Assembly: GCA_004764695.1 (NCBI GenBank)
Contig: SMSO01000035.1
Span: 1,362,001 to 1,426,000, forward strand
Length of the DNA stretch: 64,000 nucleotides
DNA from: Schizochytrium sp. TIO01
Taxonomy: Eukaryota > Sar > Bigyra > Thraustochytrida > Thraustochytriidae
Direction of reading: 5' to 3'
The translations under genes were made by a program, and so were the position numbers. Shown here one piece after another: positions 19,901-31,256 of this stretch (positions within the stretch are counted from its first letter, which is position 1; every line of letters starts with the position of its first letter). The notes beneath the pieces were generated by a model. That model had not been told where the DNA came from. It ran no database searches and was given only the letters and a program-made list of their open reading frames with translations.

Positions 19901-22900
19901 TTGTTTGCTTGAAGCTTGTGGTGGGGCGTCTGCGTTGATTTGTTTGCATTGTGCATATTGGGAAATGTGAGTGCCGTACTATGCATTGGTCGGCTACGTG
20001 CTCTAGTTTGGAGAACTCAAGCTCAACCCGAAGTTTGTTGGATTGATTTAACAACTCACATTACACCTGGGACTCTGAATATATCCTGAGTTGAGGCGTG
20101 GATTGACCAAAAAGACAATGAACTCGAACGTATTCTATTATGGGTTGTGGAGGGGTTTACCTCGCGTGATTGATTGATTCATATATTTTGTGGCGGCTAA
20201 AGGACACTCCATAAACCCTCGCGGTTCTTGATTGCCTTGAACGGGACTTGCACTACTAACTTCTAGTTCAACCTTGTAATCTAGAGTTGACAGTTTTAAT
20301 CGAAATACTATGGGTAGAAGGTACTACCAGTTTGTCGATTAATATAAATTCTAGCTATGACTAGCACTACTAGGTAGAGGGGCTCCATTCATGCCATGGT
20401 GTGTGCTGTGGATTGTGCACTGCCCCATCCATCAATGAAACTTGAGTTGGAGGTCCAGCCCGGGCAGCGAAGCAACTTCAACATCTTCTGCTCAAAACTC
20501 AAAGGAGACGTCGATGTTGGCTAATTTCTAGGCTTGGATATTCGTCCTGCGAGCCGTTCGAAAGCTTGGCCGATTCGTTGCATGGGTAGGTTCTTGGCGT
20601 TGTGTCATCAGAATTACTAGGATGCAAGCTGGTCAACCATTGAACCTGTCAACACAAATGAGATCTTCGGCGTGCGCCAAAACTGGCAATTTGAAGACTT
20701 GCAAGCTTCAAGTTGGCCTGTCTGCAGTTTAAAGTGGGTTTCTCTGTACACATTGAGTATTCTAAGCTTGAGCATCTATGATGCCCCGCCTTTCCGTCCG
20801 AGTCAGCGAGCTTGCATGGAAATTGTGTGATGTCGATAACCACATAGCTATCGAACTTGGTCTTGCAGACTCACGTGGTCTGGCTCCAAGTTGCCTTTTT
20901 AACGAAGCGAAATGGGAGGAAGGCCATTAGTGCTATGCCTAGTAGATTGTGCTCGCAAAAACTAAGATCCCCAGATCCCAACATTATAGTACCTGCTATA
21001 GAGCGAAGATGGGTTAGACGAAGGTCTGATAGAGCGTCTGATGTGCTATTCATGCTAACTTTTTTACCAAGTTGGGATCAAATTCTGAGGCAAGTTGAAA
21101 CTATTTTGAGCGAAACGCTTGGCTGATATCTCCTTGTTCTTGCTCGAAGTTCTATATTCTTGGCCCTACTCGTTCACATGCGTGAACGCCTTGACACCTA
21201 GTGCCAACCAACTTACTATTGAAGTACACCTTCGAGAGAACAATTCAGTGCCTTGCCCTTACAATCCTACGTGTGAACGTACGTAGTGTGCACTTACTTG
21301 CGCTTCTCTGCAAAGTCAAAAGTTCTATGATTTATATCCTGAAGAAATGACTTAAAAATATATTTACACTGCAACCAACAGTCAAAGAGTGACAAAACCC
21401 TTAGAAACCAGGCATTCGTCTCGACATCGCATTAGAGCGCCGCGCTCTGAGACTTGCGCTTTCAAGACGTCTCAGTCTAAATTCGAATTGCACTGGACCA
21501 AATTCTTTATCAATGGCGTGAAATTACTACGATTATTAACTTTCTAAGTCCTGAGCTTGATTGAAATTGCATATGAACACGCGGAGTGTTCGCTTGGTCG
21601 AATGGTTTAGATTTAATATGCTCTAGCGTGTCCACGGCCAAACCCTTTCTGAAACATGGGAGATGAATTTTAACTTCAACTTCAAGTTGTCCAATATTGC
21701 ACCTTTTACAAACTAGTAATCGTATCTTGGATGAGATTTATGCTCTTACTTGAGTTTCACCCAAGTGAAAGGATTGAAACGAACAGCCTCTGAGTGTGAA
21801 CTACATCTAAGAAACTTCGTTTTAGAAGAAGCCATTCCATTTTTCCTAAATGTTTCTTCAAAAAATTAATTTAATTAAAAACGTATTAAAAACAAAATCA
21901 AATAACTGTTACTTGAGTAGTTGCAGAAATATAAGTCAGGAAAATCAAACCAAGGTCATATTTATTTAGAAGATGATATTAAAATAGGGAACTCGAAGCG
22001 CCTGACCAATGCATTGCTTGTGCGCTTGCTTGATATCCTACCTTAAATTAAATCTTAAGCTTATATATATTTCTTTGCATGCTAAATATTATACAGATTA
22101 ACCATTGAAAACACTTGATCACATTTTAACGCATCAAGGCTCTTATCCACAGTTGCATGATCTTGTACAGCTCAAGATTGATCATGTGGGCACCCCCTTC
22201 GCAATTGCTGCAAAAAAATCCACTAGCCACCTCGAGAGTATGCACTGCGTGCTAGTCATAATCCTGCGAGATAAGAAAAAAGAATTAAGCAACCCACCTT
22301 CCCAAGTTGTAGCTATGATTAAGTTATTGAATGAGCTGTGTTTGCTACGAATGTCAAAGGGAACAAAATGCTCCAAATAAGCCGCACCGATTCGTACACA
22401 GTCATCTCATTCTGTAATACCAACCTTGTGACATTGTCAAGATTTATGAATGCCGATTTCATGGGGTCATCACCTTAGTCATGGTTTAAATAGTCATAAC
22501 AGCTGCGTGAAGCACACTATCATGCTGCTCTATCGCTGAGGGTAAGAGATAATCACGACCACCCCCCCACACACTCCAGGGAAAGGAGGTAATGCAGGTA
22601 GTTGGCTCAAATGATGGTGCCAGCCCGCAGCTGAGCTCTTTGGTTGACTACTATTGGACTCATCTTGACCTTCATCATATTTATCAGCACAGTCTTTGCC
22701 TGCGGGGACATTTCCTAGGTTATTGATAAGCTTTTTTCAGATAGTTATCATACACATCTTTCTAAGCTCGGCACAGTTTTAACTCCAGACTCTTCTAGGT
22801 TCGATCTCTAACAGTAGCATTCGAGGAGCTTTCCTTTAAGCTGTAAGAACACATCATAAATACGCGCAATACGTGCTATTGTGTCTAGTTTTATCATATC

Positions 22901-25900
22901 CTAAGCATCTAGATATACTATTTGTTTATTTTCGTCGACCTTGAGAACCCATGCATGATCTAAATGAGTTAAGACGGCTTACCTAATCTTCTTATAATTA
23001 ATATTTATCTATATCTGGGTAACAGGATGACGATATTAATCTGTAAGGTTAAGTCATTCATCTCTTGCTACACCATTGAAAAACTGAACATGGTCATCGT
23101 AGGCTATTTCTGCTACCTTTTCATCAGGTGGCAAACTACAAAGCTAGACTTCAGATGCCAATAATGCAGTTCTCATCAACATCAGTTTCAGACTGAAACA
23201 ATTCCTCGAACCGGCAGCTTCTAATTTTCATAAGCCACTAATGCAGACAGAATCATTCAACAAGACACCGCATAACGCGTCACATAATTGATTATCATTC
23301 AAAAGGTCAAGTGCGATGGTCCAAAACTGATCCATACAAAGGTTCGGTTCCAATGATTTATAGCTGCACGTGAGAGAAAGTGCTCATCGTCGTCATACTG
23401 ATTATAATCATCATTTTGATAACAAATTCACACTATTGAAAAATACCGTAGAAGGAACGGCTACAGGCTAAGCAGCTTCAAACATGTTCGGGATATGGCC
23501 TTAAAAGAGTTTTTAGGGGTTTCATTTGGTAAATGATTTAAATTCTGCGCCTTCTTCCACGAGAGGATCTCAGTTATCCCCATGCGAACCTTCTTTGCCC
23601 AAGACGTGATTACTGTCCGGAGCTTTAAAAGTAAGAATCAAGTAACCGGCCTACGCTGACAAGATTTTTATGAATAAAGACGCAGCAGTTTGGGTGAAGG
23701 TCTCAATTGAAATGTGAGCTGGTAAACATAGTCTATACAAGAGGTCTTGCGTGTGTTACCTTAGCTCTGAACGGGTAAATGCGTCCCATATTTACTTACA
23801 GCCAAACATAGGTTGTTCGGCTGGGCTGCGTCCTTTCTGCATTCCGAAGAATAGGCTAAAATAGCATTTAAGTGCCGGAGAGTGGTTCTTCTATAGTTGC
23901 TGAGATCCCCAATCGAAGGAGCTTGATGACAAGACATTCTTAGAGTTCTGAAAGCCACTAATGATTCAAAACTACATAGAAATAGAATTAGGCAACTAGA
24001 TGCGTGATTGTAAACGGTAACCGGGGACTAAAAGGCAACCTACTTTTTCGTTAGAAATCAAGTATGGTAGAGTTCATGTTAGCGATTGAAGACACAGTCA
24101 TCTTCAATCCCTCAAGAACAATCTTAGTCTCCTAATTATAACACGAATCAGTCTGTACCTTGAAGTCGAATTTCGCGGTATGCCGCTAGCTCTTAAAGAC
24201 AAACTTTACCAAGCTACCCTAAGTATTCTGCAGAACCCCCCCTGCCTTTCTTTTTCTTTATGTTCATAGTAATTAAGGCACACAACATAACCTGTAGTAC
24301 CTAGGAAGTACCGAGTACCCTGCATCGAGTTCAGGTTTTAAATCTATACTTGATTCATGTTACAGACAACATCTAGGTAGGTAGATATACAAGAACCAAA
24401 AATAATACTCCATCCTTCCACCACAGGTTTGGCAATTAGCTTGCACTCGTTTGATTTCTGATCGTCGTTGTAGATCGCGATAGTCTTTGGAATCCAATTC
24501 TAAGGCCAGCATATCGCTAATTTATAAGTCGGGGCTCTGTAATACTTTTTGGCCTTTTCATTTCACTCAACGCTTTAGATAGCATTACTCTTGGACGGTT
24601 TCAATTTTGACAAACAGCATTCACCTTCACTACTGACTGCAACTCACTCATTTAAGAAGATGCGCCTACAGACTAGTATCTTTGCTGTAGCTTAGCGGAT
24701 ATTGATATAAGCAGTACGTTTGGATGCACTGCCGTGATCAATAATTCGGCACCGGGTGCAGATGAGATCTTGTTGTCGCTGGGGAGAGGTAGCTTGTTCT
24801 GAATCCTTTTAAATACAGCAACATCATTTTTTGTGCTTTCCAAGTACATATGCTTGGGGGCATTGCAGTCTACATCGTCTTTAGAAGTCGCAACATGCAG
24901 GCATGTCGTCCTGAAGCCCTCAGCATGGTCTCAAGATTAACTTCTTATTCAAAAGAAGGGCCGTCCAAACCAAAGTATTCTAGTATAGCGTTCATAAAGC
25001 CATTATTTTCATTCCTCTTTACATTTTTACTTCAAAGTCGATATATACCTTTTTCAAGTTCATTTTTGAAAACCATTTTCTTATCCCTTCAAAATTTCTT
25101 CGAGGCGATGATCGAGATTTCTGTCTCTATTTAATTATGTTTGTTGTTAAAATCAATGAAATGCAAGAATTAAAAAGCCATTCTGGTTTTACGATAGCTC
25201 TGATACGCGGAAATGATACTGGCGACCCGAAAGCTCAACATCATTTATTGAAAATAAGATGGATGGAATTTTTCGTATTTGATTGACAAAGGTATTCTAA
25301 CGTGCAATCTCATGAAGATTATTCACTGTCCTACACTTACTTGCAAATGACATTGTCGAGACATTTTGATTAGATGGGTCTCCATCGTAATACTGATGAG
25401 TCAATCTTTCCCTCACAAGAACTGGTTATGCCAACACTTTTAGCTCTGGCAAGATCCCACAATCTTTTTCGAAGACGACTTGATAATGCATTATTTCATC
25501 AGAACAGCTTGTAAGCATTCTTCGAATCAACACTGTGATAAGAATTATTACTCTCATATCCTTAATAACTCGAGATGGAAAGCTCCAAGTAGTCATTCAA
25601 TAAGGAGTAGTAATCTACGTCAGATACGATACTAGCCTCACTTTCATGTTTTTTCATCACCATGACCCCTCTTGGATTTTATATCAAATTGCTTACTCAA
25701 ATGAGAACCCAACTCTAAGAGAATGACTTCTTGGCATGCAGGAAGGCATCCGGAAAAAACTGCAATGTTCCTTTATAAAATCTGCAAGCGTATTCAGGTA
25801 ATATTCTTTTGAAAGTGTCGAGTTAACTATTCGTTGCGTTAGCTTAGCCCAGTGTTTGTCTGTGTATTACCAGCCTTGATCTGTCCTATCACCTAACTAA

Positions 25901-27099
25901 GACCTATAATCGTACCTTGGTAACTTCAAGTTTACATTCTCTGATATTTGATCACCAGATGGGGAAAAAGCCTACCGAGGTAGCCTTTAACTGATCGACG
26001 TTATAACTATCCTCATGAGAAACTTCGTTGCATTGCATAGCGATTACCTCTTTGGTTGCTCGAAGTTACGTCGGAGCGATGATGGCTATATCGTCAACTT
26101 TTGCCTCGGTCTTGCAAGGTAGGTACTTACGTACACTTCAGGTCTTTAGGCAGGGGTAGGTAGGTAGGTACCTACCTACCTCTACCTACCTTTAGCTGCT
26201 TTCATAAAAGTAAAGGAGGAAGTACAGGAAGGTAGTTACGTATCTGTTCCACCTCTAAAAAATATAAAATGAAAAAGTTGCGACCTGAAGGTTACTTATG
26301 CGCATATGAAGCCATGTGGAAATCGAAATATCTAAAACAATCGTCACTTCGCTCCTAGTAATGCTGATGGACAGTTCATTCAAGCAAATCCACTGTTTCA
26401 AGAATTATGACAGGTAAATAGTATAGATTACACCATTGAATGGTGTGGTAAAGGCTGCAACTCTTGGGGTCATTTCCAATCCGAAGAAAAACACATAGTA
26501 TATAGGCTAAAGGCCTGTACATATATTTAATTCAATTAAAAATAAAGATAAAAATTCTTTTAACACTTGAATAAATCTCTCCTTCTGTCGAGAACTCTGT
26601 TTCTCAAGTGGCTGCAGCTTGCAGGGTAAGTACCGTGACGGAGGTACTTACCTAGAGGCCACTGTGCTCCAGAGCACAGAAAGGAGTAGCCTTCCACGTT
26701 AGCAGTCTTGTCACCATTGTAGTGATGAAGACGCTTCAAGAGTGTATCTGTACCTACCTCTACCTAATGGTTGTTTGTTCCGCAGTCAATTTTAAAAGTA
26801 ATTCTGGCTGCGCTTGAGCGGAGTGGCCGGGCCTAGCCTGCTTAAGCTACTCCTATCAGGGTGCTGAGAAAGTGGAAAGTAGGAGAAGAAGACAAACAAA
26901 CAAAGTGTGGCGTCGCAATGGTGGATGATTGCTGAAAAGACCTCCTCATAAGAATTTGGAGAGTCCTTAGTGTATCGTCGTGGTGGTGCTCATCTGCGAA
27001 GAGAGCTAATTCCTCTCAAGCAGGTCCAATAGTGCTCGACTGGGCACTTAGAACGACCGCGGCTGATCTACAACTTGACGGCGCTTTCATTCTTGAAAG
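19901..27099. other. Gene desert, no recognisable gene
   Basis: 7.2 kb of AT-rich sequence with stops in all frames and no conserved domain seen. Two plus-strand stretches read somewhat like protein but are not placed. One is an ATG frame of 51 codons at 20778-20930 (contains VSELAWKLCDVDNHIAIELG), followed in another frame by 20932-21126. The other is a 91-codon frame at 22105-22380 starting at TTG. They may be eroded genes or transposon remnants. TACC/GGTA words recur, including the palindrome listed separately. Confidence 0.45.
26158..26181. repeat. 24-bp perfect palindrome of GGTA/TACC units
   Basis: AGGTAGGTAGGT directly followed by its exact reverse complement, centred on GGTACC (26167-26172), with more TACC units on the right. 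It could form a hairpin or cruciform. It is the most regular example of a TACCTA/TAGGTA word scattered through the intergenic DNA. Confidence 0.9.
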
Positions 27100-27657
27100 A
27101 TGCGGTTGTTGAGATGGCACGAGGAAAGTGAACGCATCATGGCTTTCAAGGCAGTTCTTCGACTAGGCGTGCATGCGCACTGTGATCCATGGCAGGGAAA
27201 TCGTGAATCAGACTACATTCCACGCAGATCATTGCTGAGCAGAAGAATGATCTTCGAGGTGAGTTTTTGCGGATTTAGGACCGAAACTTCGTCCGAGAGC
27301 CTTGCCGTCTGGTGCATCGCAGATGATGACGAACCAGAACCACCCTTGCTGGTCAAGATTATTCAAGTGACTATGCTAGGTGAGGAGATATCATGTCACA
27401 TGGGTAAAACCTCAAACTTGGCAAGGTCCTTGGGCAAGGTCCCTGAGAGCATAGCGCATAGACTTGGAAAATATCAGACCACAAGAAGAGCTCCAATCAG
27501 GGGCCTGTCTAGACATTCTCAAGCTCAAGAGGCTGCTTTTCACAATCGAGTGCTTTCATTGAGACAGCTCAAGATAATGCAGATAATGCATAGTGCTGAT
27601 AGCCAAGCGTTCTTTGAAGCAAGACAATCACAAGGAGGAAGAACCTCAGGATGGTAG
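27100..27657 (+). CDS. Doubtful hypothetical ORF
   Basis: 185 codons from an ATG with no recognised family, signal peptide or TM segment. It is the longest frame in the desert, but an ORF of this length is expected about once by chance in a window this size. A strong donor-like site (GAGGTGAGT) interrupts it near 27258, so if a gene lies here it may be spliced differently. It contains CIADDDEPEPPLLVKIIQV in the middle. Low support. Confidence 0.22.
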   Translation: MRLLRWHEESERIMAFKAVLRLGVHAHCDPWQGNRESDYIPRRSLLSRRMIFEVSFCGFRTETSSESLAVWCIADDDEPEPPLLVKIIQVTMLGEEISCHMGKTSNLARSLGKVPESIAHRLGKYQTTRRAPIRGLSRHSQAQEAAFHNRVLSLRQLKIMQIMHSADSQAFFEARQSQGGRTSGW

Positions 27658-28913
27658 GGTAGGTACGCCTCTGATACCATGGTTTGTATACTATTTGTTT
27701 TAATTGCAAAAGAAAATAATTTGAAAAAGAAAATAATTATCATAAAATATAATTTCCTTCATGATAGTGTTAGGAGCAGTACCTACCTGCCTGTCCTATT
27801 CGCAGCACGTGCCGACAGTAGTCGTAAGAACAGTACTAATACCTACCTACCTGTAGTATGGTATAAGACTTCTTAAAAGAACGTAGGTACCAGCATGGAT
27901 CAAAAATATGCATTGGAATGCTTCAGTTGCGCATTCTCTATCAGAGCTGAGCAGAAGGCAAGTCTCCTCCTGCCTGTCTTGGTCTTCTTGTTGCACGCTT
28001 GGGCTTTCTCGGCGGCAGCCCTTCGCATCACTGATCTGATCGGCCTTGAGGCTGCAGGGTCCCGCTTCCTTGCCGCCACAACGGCGTCGCGCGTGCAGAG
28101 AAAGGAGGTATATTAAAAAATTAAAAAAACATAAGTGAAGAACTGGTTAGCAGATATTACTATTGAGCTATAGAATATGTTATTGACAGGTCCAGAGATC
28201 GCAAAGGAAAAGAAATCGCGATTTCACGAAGTTGAAGAATCTCAGGGAGCGATAATGAGGTACGTGATACAAAGCTCGTCATGGCGGCAGCTGATGAACT
28301 ATATTCACTTGAAAGAGAGGAGAAGACGAACCTGGAGAGCAGAAAAGGGGGTTACTTGTCCATTTCTGTTCAATGACTGGTATGGAGAGTCCTAGGAAGG
28401 GGAAAGTGAGCCATCGGTAATGTTTATAATAAATTCGGAGTGAAGGGGGTTTGTAAGTTTGACTTTCAAAACTTTCTTTTTAATCCTATAATAACGAATA
28501 GTAAGTAGAGGCAATAAAAAAAATTTACAACAAATCGATGAATCAGGACCAAAACGGAGCGCGGAAGAGCGAGCTGAAGCAAACCCAAATCATCGCTAAT
28601 CTTGTCTGCATCTGCAGTCAAGGGTGCATACCTAACTGCAGCATCGCAGGAAAGGTCTGGAGGTGAGCAAACGTTCTACTCCGTGCTCTGGGCTGCGTAG
28701 TCTAGTTCTCATCTAGACTTCAAAGTTTGCAGCTGCCCAGCTCCACTCTTGACAGCAAGGAGTAGCGCAGGTTGCACGAGACAAGCGACCACGTATTCTT
28801 GCTGCAGAAGACCTTAACTTCTCCTGGCAAAGTAGGTGCTCGAGTTGCACCGAAAGAGTCATTCGCACATATTAGAAAGTTATCAGGTTTGTGGACATCT
28901 TCTCAATCCTACA
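27658..28913. other. Intergenic, upstream of ACSBG copy 1
   Basis: Holds TACC repeats (about 27780-27855) and two short ATG ORFs. One at 27895-28116 (73 aa) has a signal-peptide-like core LLLPVLVFLLHAWAFSAAA and is followed by a donor-like GAGGTATAT. The other is at 28177-28395 (72 aa). I could not join them in frame convincingly and make no gene call. Confidence 0.4.
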
Positions 28914-31256
28914 ATGCCCAAGCCTGCAGAGATTGCACCTATCAACAAGCCCAGCGACTACAGCAAATTTGACGAAGAAGATGGTCCTTTCTGGGTCTGT
29001 GAGAAAGATGCGATCCCTGATATTTCCTTCGCAGAGACTGGTCTGGCCTCTGCTGGCGTCGTGCCGGCCATGACACTTCCGCAAATGCTGGCCCTTGCCG
29101 TCAAGCGTGCCGGAAACAAGGTAGCTTTCCGTACAGAAAACATGCCGCCACTTCTTCGTGGTCAAGACCCTCCTGAGCCTCTCCCACTCAAGGAGTGGAA
29201 GGGCTGGACATGGAAAGAGTATCAGACTGATGCTTGCAGGGTTGGACGCGCATTTATGGACCTCGGTGTGGAAATGTTCGACACTGTTTCCATTTTTGGT
29301 TTCAACTCCCCAGAGTGGTTCCTGTCTGCAATGGGCGCAGCTCACTGTGGTGCTAAGTTTGCAGGTATTTACTCTTCTGACACAGCTACCCAGGTGCAGT
29401 ACAAGGCTTTCCACAGCGACACAGCGGTCGCCGTTGTTGAAAACCAGTCCAACTTTGAGAAATTTGCCGAAGTCATTGACGAGCTCCCGTACCTTAAAGC
29501 TGTTGTTTGCTGGGCATACGAAGCTAATGATCTCGTACGTGCAGACGGGACCAAGGTTCGTGTGCTCACCTTTCCCGAGCTTCTCAAGCTTGGTGACTCT
29601 GTAGAGATGAGCGCACTTGAAGAACGTGTTAGCCAAGTTGTCCCTGGTATGTGCGCTGCGTTGGTGTACACGAGCGGTACTACAGGTCGCCCTAAGGCTG
29701 CAATGATCTCGCATGATAACCTTATCTTTGAATCCAGTGCGGTTCTCCCGAACCTCAACGGTGCCTGCTCAAAACGCGAGGAAGAGCGTCTCATCTCTTA
29801 CTTGCCTCTATCTCATGTCGCTGGTCTTATGGTAGACTTCGTCTCCAGTCTTTGCTGCTCTGCCACGAAAAAGGCTTGGATGAGCGTTTCATTTGCTCGT
29901 CCGTATGACCTGAAGGTAGGTACTCTTGGTCAGCGTCTAGTTGTTGTAGAGCCTACCATTTTCATGGGTGTGCCTCGCGTTTGGGAAAAGATTGCTGAGA
30001 AGCTCCTGGCTGTCGGTGCCAAGACCACTGGTATTAAGAAGAAACTCTCCGAGGCTGCCAAGCGCCGCGGTCTGGAGTACCAGCGTGATCAGCAAATTGG
30101 CTGCGAGGGCCGCAACCCTGGTTTTGGTCCACTTGGTATTTACAAAAAGCTGCTCAACCTTATTAAGCTTAAACTTGGTCTCTCCAAATGCAAGTATGCC
30201 TTTGCTGGAGCTGCCCCAATGGCTCGTGAGACGCTCCTTTACTTTGGTGCCCTTAATATCAATATCAATGAAGCCTATGGTATGTCTGAATGCACGGGAG
30301 CCGCAACCTGGGGCACCGACTCGGCACATCAATGGGGTACCGTTGGCTATGAGATGCCAGGCTGTGAAATTCGCGTCTTCAAATTTGATAGCTCAGGCCG
30401 GAAGACGGAATGCCCGCGTACGTATGACATTCTTCATGCGACCGAAGAGGAGCAGGGTGAGATTTGCTTCCGTGGCCGCATGGTTATGATGGGCTACCTT
30501 GCAAATCCGAAGCTTGGCGATGAGCATGTCGAAGACATCAAATCTAAGAATGACGAGACCATTGATAGCGAAGGATGGCTTCACTCTGGTGATAAGGGAG
30601 CAATTTCAACCCAAGGAATGATCAAGATCACGGGTCGCTTCAAGGAGCTCATCATCGGTGCAGGCGGAGAAAACGTTGCTCCTGTGCCTATTGAGGATGC
30701 CATCAAGGCCCGTTTGCCATTTGTCTCTAATGCCATGATGGTGGGTGATCAGCGCAAGTTTATGGCTGTTCTACTTACTCTTCGTGCTAAGGGTGCAACT
30801 GGTGAGCTACCTGGTACGAAGGAGCTTATTTATCCAGCCAAGCAATACGGAGAAACAATTGAAGAAGCTTGCGAGAATAAGGAGATGATTCAGGAGATCA
30901 TCAAGCAGCTCAAGGAGATCGGTAGTGATGGTGATGTCACCCCTTCCAACGCTGCTCGTATCCAAAAGTTCACGATTTTGCCCTTGGACTTTTCTGTTGC
31001 CACGGAAGAGCTGACGGCTACTCTGAAGCTCAAGCGCTCTGTTGTGCATGACAAGTACCAGGATATCATTGATGCGTTTTATGAGTCCAAGGAGGTCTTT
31101 GTGCCGTACTCTAAGGTTGGTTCCTATGACGTTGATGGCCACATGGATGACAACATGCCCGAGGAGCGATCTTATGGAGACAGCTTAGGCGAGATCGACG
31201 ACGAGGTGAACTCCCAGGTGCTCGCTGCCCTTGAGGACGAGCGTTCTGTGCGATAA
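28914..31256 (+). CDS. Long-chain acyl-CoA synthetase, bubblegum (ACSBG) type, copy 1
   Basis: 780 residues from the first ATG; upstream frame starts only with GTG. It activates long or very-long-chain fatty acids to acyl-CoA using ATP, with an acyl-AMP intermediate. Motifs in order: N-terminal EDGPFWVC (about 22-29), FGFNSPEWF (128-136), AMP-binding P-loop YTSGTTGRPKA (252-262), YLPLSHVAG, YGMSECTGAA (ANL motif), DSEGWLHSGDKG (FACS signature, last part diverged from DGWxxTGD) and GRFKELIIGAGGENVAPVPI, which is diagnostic of the ACSBG clade. The C-terminal Lys region is TATLKLKRSVVHDKY. The tail after residue 735 is acidic (EIDDEVNSQVLAALEDE) and differs from copy 2. No PTS1 or TM anchor is seen. 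A close paralogue follows at 36311-38656 in the same orientation. Confidence 0.94.
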   Translation: MPKPAEIAPINKPSDYSKFDEEDGPFWVCEKDAIPDISFAETGLASAGVVPAMTLPQMLALAVKRAGNKVAFRTENMPPLLRGQDPPEPLPLKEWKGWTWKEYQTDACRVGRAFMDLGVEMFDTVSIFGFNSPEWFLSAMGAAHCGAKFAGIYSSDTATQVQYKAFHSDTAVAVVENQSNFEKFAEVIDELPYLKAVVCWAYEANDLVRADGTKVRVLTFPELLKLGDSVEMSALEERVSQVVPGMCAALVYTSGTTGRPKAAMISHDNLIFESSAVLPNLNGACSKREEERLISYLPLSHVAGLMVDFVSSLCCSATKKAWMSVSFARPYDLKVGTLGQRLVVVEPTIFMGVPRVWEKIAEKLLAVGAKTTGIKKKLSEAAKRRGLEYQRDQQIGCEGRNPGFGPLGIYKKLLNLIKLKLGLSKCKYAFAGAAPMARETLLYFGALNININEAYGMSECTGAATWGTDSAHQWGTVGYEMPGCEIRVFKFDSSGRKTECPRTYDILHATEEEQGEICFRGRMVMMGYLANPKLGDEHVEDIKSKNDETIDSEGWLHSGDKGAISTQGMIKITGRFKELIIGAGGENVAPVPIEDAIKARLPFVSNAMMVGDQRKFMAVLLTLRAKGATGELPGTKELIYPAKQYGETIEEACENKEMIQEIIKQLKEIGSDGDVTPSNAARIQKFTILPLDFSVATEELTATLKLKRSVVHDKYQDIIDAFYESKEVFVPYSKVGSYDVDGHMDDNMPEERSYGDSLGEIDDEVNSQVLAALEDERSVR

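Noticed and set aside
24440-24660. Possible hAT-transposase C-terminal remnant on the minus strand (AVSSEGECCLSKLK at 24599-24640, then LALELDSKDY)
   Set aside because: Resembles the hAT SxERSFSKLK motif, but the match is short, interrupted by stops and frame changes, and the spacing to the next block is wrong. Could be chance.
28870-29720. Long minus-strand ORF (280 aa) inside ACSBG copy 1
   Set aside because: It is antisense to a well-supported conserved gene and is a codon-bias shadow.
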